Positions 1 through 12,416 are shown, counted from the first letter of the stretch. The stretch is DNA of 64,000 nt from Allacma fusca (GCA_947179485.1 OX359247.1:56765131-56829130), one strand, 5' to 3'. Numbers and translations are program-made. The notes: generated by a model not told the origin, from the letters alone.

Positions 1-1257
1 GCGGAGCAGCTTTTCGCAAGTTGCTCAAATTACAAAACCCTCTATGAGACAGCATGAAGTTTCTCTTATTGACCCGAAACAACCAGCAAATCCAAATTTA
101 TCTGTACCTACCTTTTTATTTGATTTAAACGAACTATATCCCGCAAAATAAAGTAGAGATTGATTTTCGGTCTGTCATTTTTATTCGTGGACGAAGGTTC
201 TGTGGCAATAGATCCGGGTTGCAATAAATTAGTTTTGAATGGCCATTGTTAGTTTATATTTTTGGTGTTTTCTAGTTGCTTTACATTTGGAAGAAACCCA
301 CAGAAAAGCAACTAGATAACGCAAAACAAATATAAATTAGCAATTTCAATTAATATATCTCAAACTTATATATTCAAATGTCTGTAATGTCTAAGGTTTT
401 TTAATAAAGTCTGCTAGGCTGTCTTAGGATTAGAAAACACTTTGACGGTAGTCCCATCAATTCACTTTTTAAATATCTTTCGTAATCAGCAGCAGTAGTG
501 GTTGGAGCAAATCCTTAATTTTATTTGCCGTTTTCTTTTGCACTTGTTCCCCAAACTTTTGATACTATTTTTATCATGTTTAGGAAACGTGTGGAGTAAA
601 AACGTCCCTCTCACTACTTTTGTTGTTTTTGTTCGGGGACATGTTACTGCAGCACAAGCGTACGACATATTAAATATCCTGTTTTTCAGCGAACAAATTA
701 ATATTTTTAAAATAATTACTTTGAATTAGAACTATAATTAAACTCTAATAAAAGGCCACCAAACACATCTAACAATAAGAATACAGGGAACTCGTCTAAA
801 GAATCTTCCACGGTGACGTCACGCGTTCGATTTTATTTCGCGCGGTTTGCTCTTATGGGGATTGTCTCTACCATATATTCTACTAGCGTAAACAGCCATC
901 GGCTTCGCCAATGGAAACTACATATATATTTCATATGCATTAGCCGTTTAGCAATTTTGTAGTGTGTACTTGCGAATCTATAAAGCGCGCTTAGAAGAGA
1001 GAGCGAAGATTTAAAAAACTCTCTTATGGCACGGCCAAATTATAGTATTTAGTGATTTACCATGCTTCGGATGTATTAAATTACCATGCGGATGATGCTT
1101 GATGCATAAAATACAAGGCAGAAGTGTGAACGTTACTAAATGTATGCAAGAATTTTTGTTTAGCACATTTAATGTGTGTGACGTTACGGTTGATCAAAAC
1201 TACTTCGTTTTCAAAATTCATGCACGTTTTGAAACAATTTCTATAATTTTGCAATAA
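1..1257. other. intergenic, one hairpin
   Basis: AT-rich sequence with no coding signal I can support. Two overlapping short open frames on opposite strands near 486-729 look like chance. The only structure I see is the imperfect inverted repeat at 245-344, listed separately. Confidence 0.5.
245..344. repeat. pre-miRNA-sized imperfect hairpin
   Basis: Two arms of about 40 nt, 245-284 and 304-344, are imperfectly complementary around a short loop near 285-303. The left arm reads ATTGTTAGTTTATATTT and later TCTAGTTGCTTT; the right arm is its complement with several mismatches and bulges. Size, arm length and mismatches resemble an animal pre-miRNA, but a tiny foldback transposon or decayed MITE would look the same. 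No coding potential. Confidence 0.4.
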
Positions 1258-1454
1258 ATGAAGGCTCGAAATGAAGAAGGGCTGTTTTTGGAGAAAGGCT
1301 GAAGGAAGAGTGAATTAATTTGAAAACTGAAGGAAGGCTACCGGAAGGCAAACAATTTTAAAGGCTTCATTCATTGGTAGGAAGAAGGAAGGCATTTTTT
1401 TTAAAATTGTCCTTTGAAGGCGTGAAGAAAGGCCATTTAATTTGGACATCTCTA
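1258..1454. mobile_element. one-ended hAT-like fragment, word GAAGGC
   Basis: The stretch is built from GAAGGC/GGAAGGC words (GAAGGCTCG, GGAAGGCTACC, GGAAGGCATT, GAAGGCGTG). Its right edge reads GGACATCTCTA, which in reverse begins TAGAGATGTCC and fits the hAT terminal consensus YARNG. I find no matching left terminus and no 8-bp duplication of the right flank ACGTACAC, so I read it as a truncated copy of the word-array transposon type seen throughout the window. Confidence 0.45.
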
Positions 1455-2744
1455 ACGTACACGCTTGATTAGTATGTACTTTAACAACAGGATTTAGTCA
1501 CATATGTATATTACATTGTACGAATTACACGTGTGTATTCAAAGTAATACACATAATGTGACGACCCTACAGCATAAACTCAATGTCAGGTGCATTATAT
1601 AATATTATACAACAACAGTTGTATTGCACTCGTCCTGGACAACGAGTGTCAATGTTACTAGTTCTTTTGTCTTTTTATTTGATGTTATGAAAACGTTAAA
1701 ATTATGTTAGTTGTCCAGATCATGGCTTTAATACATATTTTCCATCAAAATGATGTGAGTAGGAAGAATAAATTCTCCTAAAACGTTTTGCCTGCATATC
1801 ACTTCACATCATACAATTTACTGCTGAAATTCTGATATACACATACTGATATGATGATACGCCATGAAACCAGAGGTAAGTTACAGTGCTTTATTTTCAT
1901 GTGCTAATATTTTATGAACTGGATAATACAAACATTTAAAACGGATTCAATCTACTATTATAAGATAGCTTGGCTAATGTGAATGGCACAGCCTATGAAC
2001 TATGCTGAGTAACACAAATGTATGAGGGTGGTTATGACTGGAGGAGCTGGAGGTTCTAAACTAAAGTACACTGCATTATGCAATAAATGGGAATACTGTT
2101 GAAGATAAGGGAGTAATATTAGAGAGTATTTATTGTAAGATGGTTCAACTCAGACTGATTTTCTCTTTACGTAGGACCCATTTGGACTCATGTCTCCCTT
2201 AACAAATAAAGTTCACATGACCTTAGGTTAATATTAGCATAAGTCACTGATATGTTTCAACAGGCAAAATCATTTGACCATCTTCGATTGTATCTCGCAA
2301 CTTCTGTGCATATAAGATTAATTCTCTGGGCACCTTTATAGCTCCAAGATATCGCCACGCATGGAATCTGTCAAATATAAGTTACTAGAAGTGTACAAGT
2401 ATCTACTGTAGCCTTTGGTGTGACGGGTGAATAAATTTAAAAATCAAAATAAGTTGGTTTAACAGGCCTTTGTCTGAGTATGTCGACTAAGCAGTTGTGT
2501 TGAAAATATCTTCCCTGGGCCCTGCATTGCCTTGAAATGATCGTAAGGCTATCTCAAGTTGCAAAAAGATTTATTCATTTTGACATTTCACTAACTATAT
2601 ATTATCATAAGTGTGTTACTGAGTCAAATCAGCCTCACATCACTCAGAATCACTCACTATGAACATAAAATTCAAATGGAATAAAGTGTATATGCTTCCT
2701 CTTTAGGACCATTTATAGTAAGCGTTTCTCATATAAATACTAAT
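1455..2744. other. intergenic, nothing recognised
   Basis: AT-rich sequence without open frames of note. A small motif GGAGGAGCTGGAGG near 2040 resembles the first bases of the LINE at 25455 but is too short to call. Confidence 0.5.
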
Positions 2745-2752
2745 AACATTAA

Positions 2753-3426
2753 CAGTGCTCTCAATTTTACTCATTACTCGAATTTTTTATAAAGTGAGTA
2801 AGTGAGTATTGTACTTACTCGTACTCACATCTGCGAGTATGAGTAAGTAATGAGTAAGTAATTTTAAAAAGGTTGATGTTTAAGTAAGTAAAGAGTAAGT
2901 ACGAACACTCATTCCCCGGTGTAATGTAAGTAATGAGTAAGTAAGACGAACTGCAAAGTATCAAAAAGTAAGTATTGAGTAAGTAAACTCTTCTTTACTG
3001 GAGTAACTACCATAGAAAAAATGTTCTCCGACAATATCCATGACTTATATATGGTTTATGGAGGCAGATAACACAGGCCATAGGCAAACAATGCCTTTAA
3101 ATACTTGCGACGATGCAAATCGTTAAACTTGAGTCGTTGACTACACTACCAAAGATGGCAGTGACTTGGATTATATTTGAAAATGAGTAAGTATTACTTG
3201 AGTACTATGCAGCAAAAGTAAGTAAAGAGTAAGTAATATCAGCTTATTTTTGCGAATAAGTAAGTAAAGAGTAAGTATTACACTGCGACCCGAAATTTTG
3301 AGGGAGTAAAGAGTAAGTAAGATAGCCACCATTAAGCCCCTGAGTAAGTAAAAAGTAAGTACTGGACATCATGAGAGACAAAATTATGAGTAAAGAGTAA
3401 GTAAGGGTGTCTAACTGAGAGCACTG
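2753..3426. mobile_element. non-autonomous hAT-like element, word GAGTAAGTAA
   Basis: A 674-bp element. Both ends begin CAGTGCTCTCA when read inward (11 identical bases), fitting YARNG. It is flanked by a perfect 8-bp duplication AACATTAA at 2745-2752 and 3427-3434. The interior is dominated by GAGTAAGTAA/TAAGTAATGAG words, in the opposite orientation (ACTTACTCGTACTCA) close to the left end. A short unique core lies at about 3000-3180. No transposase frame exists, so it must have been moved in trans. The boundaries are firm; assignment to hAT rests on the 8-bp duplication and the terminal consensus. Confidence 0.9.
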
Positions 3427-3434
3427 AACATTAA

Positions 3435-4160
3435 TAATAATGTGGCAGTGTGAGGTAACGATAAGGATTCAATGTCAGGTGCAAATGTATGCGCATTTAG
3501 TATTATTTTGCTGGTAATCATAATCAATGTGTGACATTGCCAATATTGTTAGCCACTTGCCTTTTTTCCGATACAAATCTATAAAAACGTTAAAACATGC
3601 TAATTTTCCAGATGGCTCTAATATATTCCGCTAATGAAAATTGAAATAGGAAAAGAATATGCGTAATTACATATTTTCCGACTATCTGTACTTCACCATG
3701 TATTAATGCATACACATCGGATGTACTCACCACGAAAACGGAAATGTATTTCATAATTGTAATAATAAATCTAATGTAATATTCGGCGATTACACATTTA
3801 TATTTAGTTCTAATTTTTAAGGGCGTGTTAATGCGGTACTTAATGTTCAAAGTTTCTGGGATTTCGGCACTACTGTATACTTACCAGGAGGAATGTTTGT
3901 ATTCGAAAACTCAAAAAATTGTTTTAATTAATTTCCATAATATGAGATGACATACGGTTAACCATCAGTCGAGTGCAAAATATGGAGATACTTCCAAGGA
4001 TGGCAAAAATGATTACTCTTCAATAAAAAACGAAATAATAAATTATTAAAATGAGCAAAGGAACATTTTTAGCGACCAATTAAAATACGTAATCAATATT
4101 TCACAACAGACCATATTAAACTTATCAAAATTTACTCTATGCGATCGCTTATTAAGTGAC
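3435..4160. other. protease upstream region
   Basis: AT-rich sequence between the GAGTAAGTAA element and the protease promoter. No repeats or coding signal that I can support; an 86-codon minus-strand frame at 3590-3850 has no recognisable content. Confidence 0.45.
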
Positions 4161-4169
4161 TGAAAATAG

Positions 4170-4177
4170 TATAAATA
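4170..4177 (+). promoter_or_regulatory. TATA box of serine protease gene
   Basis: TATAAATA lies 87 bp upstream of the protease ATG at 4257. This spacing implies transcription starting near 4200 and a 5' UTR of about 55 nt. Placement upstream of a convincing gene is the main support; no transcript evidence is available. Confidence 0.55.
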
Positions 4178-4256
4178 TAGCAGCAACTCGGATTAATTAT
4201 ATCACATTTACTCTTCATTTCCCTCCAAAAACATCAATGCAATAAAAAACCGAGCC

Positions 4257-5404
4257 ATGAAAATCATCATTAGTTTTCTTTGCCTTTCGGCAACTGTAGC
4301 TACAGGTAAGTATTCCCCTTCAAAAATTATCTCCAATATTAATTATTATTTTTGGACTGTACATTGCTACATAATACTGTGGTCTAACAACATATTTTCT
4401 GAATAGCTCTTCCAAATCCAACTTCCACTGTTAGCCAAGTTCCCAAGTTCGGAAATCTTTCAGAAACTTCACCTTTTGACAATACCCGAGGAATCTTCCC
4501 TAACATAGTGGGGGGTGTCCCGGCGACGCCTCATGCTTTCCCGTATCAGGTTTCTCTACAAGTCCGGCCTTGTTGGAATTGTAACTGGAGACATTTCTGT
4601 GGTGGAAGCATTGTTGCACCTGACAAAGTTGTAACGGCAGCACATTGCCTCGTTGGAGAGGTTCCTGGTAGTATCCGCGTAATTGCTGGAGAGCACCGCC
4701 TTTCCAAAATCGAGCTCACCGAGCAAAATGTGACTGTTCTGGCTGCTATAAGTCATCCGGACTTCAATTAGTAAGATCAAATCAGTTGATAATTTATTTA
4801 CTATGGAATTTTAATGTTTAAAATAGTAACAAGACTTGCTCTTTCTTGGGTTTCATTTTTTGGCATGCTCCTACTTCCTACTTGTTGCAGTAATACAGGA
4901 GATTATGATTACGCTGTGCTGCGATTAGCATCTCCATTGAGATTGAATGAGTATGTCGAAACAATTTCTTTGGCTTCTTCGGGATCCGAACCATCAGGGA
5001 ATTGCACCAACACTGGATGGGGCAATACAAATGCAACTCATCCGGTATTTCCGGACGTTCTCCATGTTGTGACTTTGCCTATTGTTCCTCGCCCCATCTG
5101 TACAGTAAATTACGAAAACTCCCCGTTTAAAATTACCGAGCGAATGGTTTGCGCTGGCGATGTTGGAAAGGGTTCTTGCCATGTAATTTATTAATATGAT
5201 TAAGTTTTTAAAACGAGTGCTTTAATAAACAGGATAATTGAATATAATGTATCTTGTTTTAAGGGGGATAGCGGCGGACCCCTGGCCTGCAATAACACTT
5301 TGACTGGAATTGTCTCTTGGGGGAAGAATCCTTGTGGTCAGAGTAATTCCCCTACAGTGTTCGCAAATATTGCAGCAATGAGATCCTGGCTTGATGGACA
5401 ATGA
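4257..5404 (+). CDS. S1A chymotrypsin-fold serine protease, secreted zymogen (4 exons)
   Basis: Exons 4257-4305, 4407-4770, 4891-5182 and 5264-5404 join in frame through GT..AG introns to 281 codons plus TGA. The start is the first ATG after a TATA box and opens a signal peptide ([17 protein letters not shown]). A propeptide of about 32 residues ends FPN before the mature IVGG (residue 50). The triad is His96 (TAAHC), Asp144 (DYDYAVL) and Ser238 (GDSGG). The residue equivalent to chymotrypsin 189 is Gly (232), not the Asp of trypsins, and 226 appears to be Thr, so trypsin-like Arg/Lys specificity is unlikely. Chymotrypsin-, elastase- or brachyurin-like activity is more plausible. Oddities: Asn, not Arg/Lys, precedes IVGG, and His occupies the usual Gln192 place. 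A likely extracellular digestive enzyme; the physiological role is inference. The splice model is mine but phase-consistent. Confidence 0.88.
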
Positions 5405-5481
5405 AAATCTGTTGAGGACTTGTTTAATGTATTATTTTAACTATTTACTTACCTAGGGCATGGTTAATTGGTTGTGGTTAC

Positions 5482-5513
5482 AATAAACCTGTTTCAAATC
5501 TTAAAGTAATAAA
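5482..5513 (+). terminator. protease poly(A) signals
   Basis: Two AATAAA hexamers, at 5482-5487 and 5508-5513, lie 78 and 104 nt after the stop codon, the usual spacing for a short 3' UTR. Confidence 0.6.
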
Positions 5514-5519
5514 CACTAA

Positions 5520-8030
5520 TTTCGACTTCACATTCAGCATTTAGTACTCAAACATCTTTCTCTTTTGCTACAAATTTTTATTGTACAAGGTTTGAACACG
5601 ATTATTTTGAGATTGTTTCGTAACTTTGTGTTATACAATTTTCTACTTACCTAACAGTAACAATTGGATACATATTTAATTATTTCATAAATATTTGATG
5701 TCACTTGACAATGACAGATGCGTTAAAGATTACGGAATACACATCATACCTCTACAAATATAGATAAACTTACTAAAAATGGTAACCTTAAAAGACAAAA
5801 CATTTGGAAGCAACAATTTAATAGGAATAATAAAACAGTATACGCTATGCAAAATAATGGAAATTTGTGAATACATATGGTCGGTGAAAGACATATGGTC
5901 TAAATCTCATTACATTTTACAGATAGATTCAAATAAAATAATCTACTAACTGATAATTAGGTACCTTAAACACAATGGACTAATAATGACAAAATTAATA
6001 GCCAAATGGATTGGATGTAATTTTTCCTAACATTTTTCCTTGAAAAAGGAAATATGCACTTGAATCATATATTTGTTACCATGCACATACAATTCATTTT
6101 ACATTTTGTAAGACAGGAAATGTCTATAACCGATTTTTCTTTTACGGAGGCTTATATTTATTCTAGTTTATTCTGGCTTGATGCACAAAATCAGGTTATT
6201 TTACTTGTAGAAAAACTAAATATGCATCCAGATCTAAGCTAGATGATATTTCTTTAGTTGGTTTTAACGCGGAGGTGTGAGCTAAGCTTTCCTAGGTTTA
6301 TAGTATGTTCGTTGATTTTTATCATATGTTTTAGGCATTCGTGATTTATGAAGATGCGTGTATAAACTGCTCGAAAACAATTTATTTAATACTAAACTTT
6401 TACATTATAATGTGCTGATTGGGATCTTGTGCTCTTTTCGTATTTTTTCTTGATAAATAATAAAATGAAAGACTTTTTCCCCGCCGAAATAAGAGAGTGG
6501 TTCATAAATGTTTTATTCTCGTAGTTTGCAATCAAATTTAAATAATTAGATATTCAGTTTACTTCTTTCAACTTGTAGAATATATTGCCCCCCCCCGAAG
6601 GTCACAGCAGGAGTAAAACTAGTGGTGGAACATTCATTTCTGAGGAACCCAAAACTTTTTATGTGAAAGAGCATATCACAAACCACCTGCCCACACCATC
6701 GTCTAGGCATTTGGAGGTATGCAAACGTATCCCTGTAAGTACTTGATGCTTTTCGTTGCGTTTGGGAATCATTACGTGAATATACCTCCGTACAATTATC
6801 ATTGACATACCTTGAAAGGCTTGTACTTCAGAAACGAGTTTCGGGTGCTAATTTCGAGTATTGATGCAATAAGCAGAAAGAGTGAGCCGCAAGTATACTT
6901 TTAAAGTGAAGAAGTTATGGTTTTCATTTCTATACCAGTGAAAATCATTGAAAATCTTACTGGCATGCATACTTCCATGTGCCTTTTAGATATACAGTAA
7001 AACCTAACTAATGAAAGCGCCATTTTATCCACTTCCGTATGAACCAGTTCAGTACTGCATGATATGTTTAATTTTTTAAAAGCTAGTGTTTAAAAAAATT
7101 ACTGCTATAAAAGTCAAAGGTTAAAGTTGCTAGTTCGTTCACACAGCGACTCCTATAGTACATGGGATAAGAAATAAATACTAATTTTTAGAAGTAGTAT
7201 AAATTATTGCTATCATCACCAGTCACCACATTGGATTCTCCCGTCGTATGACGTAAAGATTCATTTCTATCATCTATTTTGTCTGTAAAACATCTATATT
7301 GTTAGAATGAATATAAAATGCAGAATTCCTAAGTTTCTTTATGGCGGAAGTTGCCAAAAATTCTGTTGCATTTTATAATTTGTACAGTGAAATAAAGTAA
7401 AAAGGATTCCTTATGAAATTGGCTACAATTGCAGGGATTTGACTTATTTTTATGAACTATGTTACTTTTCATGGAAAACAAAGTTCCTCACTTTCTCTTT
7501 TTCGTCTCTGTGCCTGAGTTTCCCCAAACTTGTGATTCATTTTTAGATGCGATGTCGACAATTATCAACTTAAGAACTATTTTGTTAGCTCGTTGAAAAG
7601 CTAATAATTATTAATGTTTTCTACAAAAAGCTCCACAGGTATTTTGGAAAATTTTGAAAAGGGTAAATACATATTGTTTTCTAAAATTTCGTATAGGTTT
7701 CTAATGACATTCTTGGATGACCCCTGTAACTTGAGATTTTGGACTAACGTGAGGAAGCAAGTTTTGTAAACTCTGAAAAAAGATTTACTAAAACATTGGT
7801 GAAATGATTTTTTTTATTATCATTCCAACATATTAAATGGTTTCTTGGCATCCTGTGCCTAAATTAATTGAATGTAAGTTAATGATAAATAATAAATGTC
7901 ACAGTACCGAAATATGCACTATGTTGTTGAAGATTGTTGCAAAATCTTAATAAACACTATTTACTATACATTCGTATGCACCTGTGTGAATGCTGATGAC
8001 TGATGGCAGTGTAAAGTATAAACTAAATAT
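5520..8030. other. intergenic, nothing recognised
   Basis: About 2.5 kb of AT-rich sequence with no gene, RNA or repeat that I recognise. A C-homopolymer of about 10 bases lies near 6590. A 62-codon frame at 6054-6242 has no recognisable content. Confidence 0.5.
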
Positions 8031-8350
8031 ATTTATTAAGCATACTCATCCGCATGACCCAGACAAGAATAAGTGAGCATATAGCATTAGTTCCTCCCGT
8101 AAGTATTCTCTGAGGATTACAGACTCAAACATTACACGGTAGTTCGTATTAAGGGTATGCTCCTGTGAGTTATTATTGTATGCTTCCCTGAGACATGAAT
8201 AAAATAGGTCTAGTATAAGTTTTAAGAGCTTTTAAAAGTATGAGTCAAGCACTTCTAGTATGCACAACTCTTAATGCTTAATATGAGAAATTAGCATACT
8301 TCAAACTGCAGTTTGTAGTTTAACAATCTTCCATACTTCCTCATACTTAG
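8031..8350. repeat. AGTATG/CATACT word-enriched stretch
   Basis: The hexamers CATACT, GTATGC and AGTATG recur in both orientations (AGCATACTCATCC, GGGTATGCTCC, AAAGTATGAGTC, TAGTATGCAC, CATACTTCCTCATACTT). This resembles the interiors of the word-array transposons, but I find no clear terminal repeats or target-site duplication, so it may be a decayed copy or chance. Confidence 0.25.
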
Positions 8351-8459
8351 ACGATGGTGAGGGTGCAGCTTTTGATTTATTGAACGGTACTCACCGGTTT
8401 CGGAATCTTTCATCAGACTACGACAAATAAACTTGTTTTAATAAAACAAATAATAAAAT

Positions 8460-9243
8460 AAAACCCGGCCCACCACCTGGCTAAATATTCTATATTCAAC
8501 CCTGCCCGCTTTATGCACTTCACATTTTGCGAAGCCCGATAAAAACCCGGTCTCCAAAATTTTTTACAACCCAAACCCGCTAAAACCCGATCCTTAAATG
8601 GTTTTAAAACCCGATGAAAACCCGGCCTTTTAGTAACAATTGAATCCGCTGTGAAACCTTTATTTACATATTCTTTTATATTTACATAGTATCCATCCCC
8701 ACTCATCACATTCAATAAACGTGCACTCACGGATCAAAACTTATCAAGATTAACTATCAAGCTTAAGGGATCGTTTCAAAATGTTTAATGTGCACGTATT
8801 AAATACAGTAAACGTTTATTTAGCTTTAGCATGAATATATGTACATGAAAGCAATGCTTGAACTCTGCGCAACGTCAAATATGCATGCCACCTATCTGTC
8901 CTTAATTCTATTCTAGTAGAATTGTCGGATCATTTTTAATTTCTGACCCGCCCGAAACCCGAACTGAAAAATAAATGCAGGCCCAAGCCCGATCTTAACC
9001 CGGTTTCATTGTTTTAGTGCAGCCCGAACCCGGTCGGAGCCCGATGTAAGTTCGTATTTGCAGCCCGAACCCGGCCAAAAACCCGTCAGTAAGACTGAGT
9101 AGCTAAATTTGAAGCTACGTGAAATGCAGTTGACCCCCCTGAAATTCCATTTTTTGGGGATTTTGACCCCCCTTGGAAAACACGCCTTGTACATGTATGG
9201 GGCCGGCCCAAATCAAACAGCCCGCTTCCGGGCTTCACCTCTA
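8460..9243. mobile_element. decayed hAT-like fragment, word AACCCGG
   Basis: Two blocks, 8460-8650 and 8945-9100, are rich in AACCCGG, AACCCGATGAAAACCCGG and GCCCGAACCCGG words, separated by ordinary AT-rich sequence. A right-hand edge at 9243 reads GGGCTTCACCTCTA, i.e. TAGAGGTGAAGCCC inward, which fits YARNG. No matching left end or 8-bp duplication was found, so the copy is truncated or several fragments overlap. Confidence 0.4.
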
Positions 9244-10259
9244 GATTGTAGATTGGTTTTGGGATTTCCTGAGAACTATTGGAAGTACTCTACGTTGAGA
9301 ATTGTAAATGAGCATAGTACTTACAAATAGAGCCAGGTTGGGAGAAAATCACTCAGAAGGAAAAGTATGAGTGTCACACGCGTCTCACTATAGACAGGAG
9401 ACTGGAGAAAGTATTAATTAACTGGCTGGAGAGTTAGAAGCTGAAAATAATTGTTTCGTTGGAGGGTGGGAAATTATTATTTGCTGGAAGGCTGGAGGTA
9501 TCTAACATTTTTAAAGAGTTAATTCCAAGGAGAGGGAAATGTACCCAATATTTAAATTTAAAAACAATATAGTAAAATTTAATGAAATCTAACTTTACTT
9601 TAAAAACTTGAAAATAACAAGTTTGTATTACTAGAATACATAAAAAATAAGACCCAAAATTGCAACTAAAAGTAGATCCCTCTGAATATGCTTATCTGAG
9701 GCTAGCAAGGCTTTGCGGCTGCCCTTTGGTGCATTACAACCAAAAATCATCAAACAGTTTTGGTACATAAAATGCAAATGAAACGTTGCAGAGGTAAGCG
9801 TATTTTTACGCACCTTAATTAGTATGTCCTTGTTATAGTATTGCTCAAATGTTGTTTGTGTGTTAATAGAAATTGGCCGGTATTCAATAGTATTGAATTT
9901 GAGTAACTCTCCCTGTAATTTCAATGGTTAAAGAAAATGAATGTGACTGTGATAACTTGAAAAATAACCATTGCGTTAAAGGAGTGTTCAATTATTTTTG
10001 TCCCCATAGATAAAATTGGTTCAGAAATCACATGTACCACGAGTTTACTGTACTTGAACAGAAATATTGAGGAAAATATTCCAAATTATGTGAAGAATAT
10101 TCCAGAGTACACAAATTGTAAATTGGAATATTCTCATATAAATTATTTTTGTTCTTATAGAGCTGCTAAAACATTTTTGCTATTTCTGAATGAAAAGTGT
10201 GATAAGCAGAGTCATTTTGTAGGTCGGGACAAGAATTGGAACTCTCTCTTGTATCCAAT
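9244..10259. other. intergenic, nothing firm
   Basis: Contains a GGCTGGAG/GGAGGGTGGG-rich patch at about 9330-9510 that may be another word-type remnant, then AT-rich sequence. Frames at 9631-9924 (minus) and 10054-10269 (plus) carry no recognisable domains. Confidence 0.4.
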
Positions 10260-10331
10260 TCCTCGGTAGTATAGTGGTAAGTATCCCCGCCTGTCACGCG
10301 GGAGACCGGGGTTCGATTCCCCGCCGGGGAG
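10260..10331 (+). tRNA. tRNA-Asp (GTC anticodon)
   Basis: A 72-nt cloverleaf. Acceptor TCCTCGG pairs with CCGGGGA (one T-G wobble) with discriminator G. The D-arm region contains the A box TAGTATAGTGG, the anticodon loop CTGTCAC gives GTC, and the T arm contains the B box GGTTCGATTCC. No intron. A T-run follows shortly downstream and would suit Pol III termination. The sequence fits the usual metazoan cytosolic tRNA-Asp very closely, so I expect it to be functional. Confidence 0.96.
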
Positions 10332-10466
10332 GAATTATTTTGCACTTTTTGTAGAGTCCAAGGTAGGAACTTTAAAAGTGCCCCATTGAAATTGCAGTGA
10401 CTAAATTATTTGTGCAGTTTTCAATAATAAAGTATTGCGTTTACGGCCCAACTCCAGGGTGTACAG

Positions 10467-11886
10467 TAGTGGTCGGATCGATTCAATTTGATTCGAATTT
10501 TTCAATTTGATTCAATTTGAAGCTTGAATTGAATCGAAAAACCGATTTTCGATTCAATTTGCCCCAAAGCAATTCAATTCGATTCAATTCACTCAGTGAA
10601 TCGAATTGAATCGTAAATCGAACGATTCAATTGGGAAAATACAAAATTTTCCTTATGTTACTGGAGTGTCGTATACATATTATAAAGGGTATAGTAAAAG
10701 CTAGGGATTGTCGATTTGAAAATGCCATGGCATATTGGGCATCATGCCTGCCCAAAATGCCCTGGCATTTTGGGCATTTTCAACTTTGGGCAAATACGTA
10801 GATTTTGGGCATATTCGGCACGGGCATTTTGGGCTTTTTGATTCCTGGGCATATTCGGCATTTTGGGCATATTCAGTTCAAATATTCGGGTCGATTAACC
10901 TTTCCAGACGTTATTGGTCGCTACTACTTCCACTTCCTACTACTGCACACTACCCCGCTCACATCGTTATAACTAAAAACGATTACTCGACGGTTTTAGC
11001 ACACAGGTAAATAAATCTGGCGAGTAGACAATTGTAGGGGTTGTTGTTTTTAAAACGTCTAACCATTGTTACTACTGGACAAAACTCATATTTTGGAATC
11101 CAATAAACTATGACAACCTCGAATCACTGGTCAGAAAATTTGAGAAATTTTATTTACGCTGGAGGCGGAGCAACTGATACAGAGGATGAAAGTTATACAA
11201 ATCAAAGTTCTGATGGGGAGGATTTTTGATGACGTATTTATCACTCAAGTCTTCTGATTAACTTTATACAAAATGCAACAAAATTGCATTCGTCAATAAT
11301 TCAATACAAAGTGTCTGTATGATACACAGCGAGTATCTTTTGAAATATAATACATTTAAACAAAATTGCCATGTACGCCTTTCATAGGATTTCATTTTAA
11401 TAGTGAATAGTGGAATTTTTGGCATTTTTGGAATATTCCCGGCTGAAAATGAAAACAATGTCGAATATGCCCAAAATGCCGAATATGCCCTGCCGAAAAT
11501 GCCCAAATTCAGGGCATTTTCCCAATGTGCCAATATGCCCAAAAATATGGCACGTTGGCGGGCACTTTGGGCATATTCAGCTTGGCAGGCATTTATGCGA
11601 GGGCATTTTCAATCGACATTCCCTAGTAAAAGCTACGCTAAAATAACAAACGTTGTGGTATAAATAGAATTTGGACTTGCGGAAAAAAAGTACCCGTGCG
11701 CAGCCGAAGCGGTTTTGATGAATTGTTTGGATTGCAATTCACATGATATGATTCGATTCAGTTCAGTACCCAAATCGAATCATTCGATTTGGTTTTGCTG
11801 CAAATCGAATCGAAATACTACTGAATCGAATTGAATCGAATCGAATCGAAAATTTCCAATTCTGAATTGAATTGGTCCGACCACTA
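10467..11886. mobile_element. non-autonomous hAT-like element, word GATTCAATT
   Basis: A 1420-bp composite bounded by an exact 8-bp duplication GTGTACAG (10459-10466 and 11887-11894; it fits nTnnnnAn). Both ends read TAGTGGTCGGA inward, followed by YCRATTCAATT. The element's own sequence is about 490 bp, packed with GATTCAATT/GAATTGAATC words in both orientations. A second element (10702-11625) has inserted into it. The termini are shared with the element at 21384-21892, but the word is different. No coding capacity. Confidence 0.92.
10702..11625. mobile_element. non-autonomous hAT-like element, word GGCATTTTGGGCAT (copy 1, nested)
   Basis: A 924-bp element inserted into the GATTCAATT element with an exact 8-bp duplication GTAAAAGC (10694-10701, 11626-11633). 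Ends read TAGGGATTGTCGATTTGAAA and TAGGGAATGTCGATTGAAAA. Both flanks are built from ATGCCC/GGGCAT words; the middle, about 10890-11400, is ordinary unique sequence. A near-identical copy lies in inverse orientation at 18911-19834. Apparent open frames here are by-products of the repeated words. Confidence 0.93.
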
Positions 11887-11894
11887 GTGTACAG

Positions 11895-12408
11895 TCTTCC
11901 TTCGAAATTGGTTTTCTTTTATCAAACCTCAACTGCTGATTTTTGTTAAATGCATGGTCAAAATACTAACGCCATTCTCATTAAAAATTGTAAAAACAAA
12001 GTTTAGTTGTTAATAACTCGAAACAGTTAATTCAAAACTTCAGCAAAATTACAATTTACTGGCAGATAAGAAGTCAATAGATGTGGTTTTACATTTTTCG
12101 AATTTTTACTGCATACGGGCTTTGAAATTTTAAAGGAACACATCACGCTACTCTGTGCAAATGCATTGACATTTTTATCAAGGAGCAGAATATGTGTACG
12201 GTTAGGTTCATTCAATTATTAGCAGAAGAAATTCCTCGTTATGACAACAAAGTAACCGCCTGCTTAATGTTCGTATGAAAAATGTCGCCGATCGTAACAA
12301 TTGAAATATCTTGGATTATCTACGATGTGTAGCCCATACTTTGTCTTAAGTGTAGTACACACATTAAGTGACTACAGTTTTAATAAATTACTTATTTTTG
12401 TAATGGAA
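11895..12408. other. spacer between transposons
   Basis: AT-rich sequence between two DNA transposons; no feature recognised. Confidence 0.5.
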
Positions 12409-12416
12409 CTTAGAAT

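Noticed and set aside
1864..1880. ATGAAACCAGAG followed by GTAAGT as a first coding exon
   Set aside because: Four codons only, with no downstream exon that could be matched.
10735..11663. Open frames inside the GGCATTTT elements
   Set aside because: Composition reflects the repeated ATGCCC word; parallel frames occur on both strands and in both copies, with no domain.
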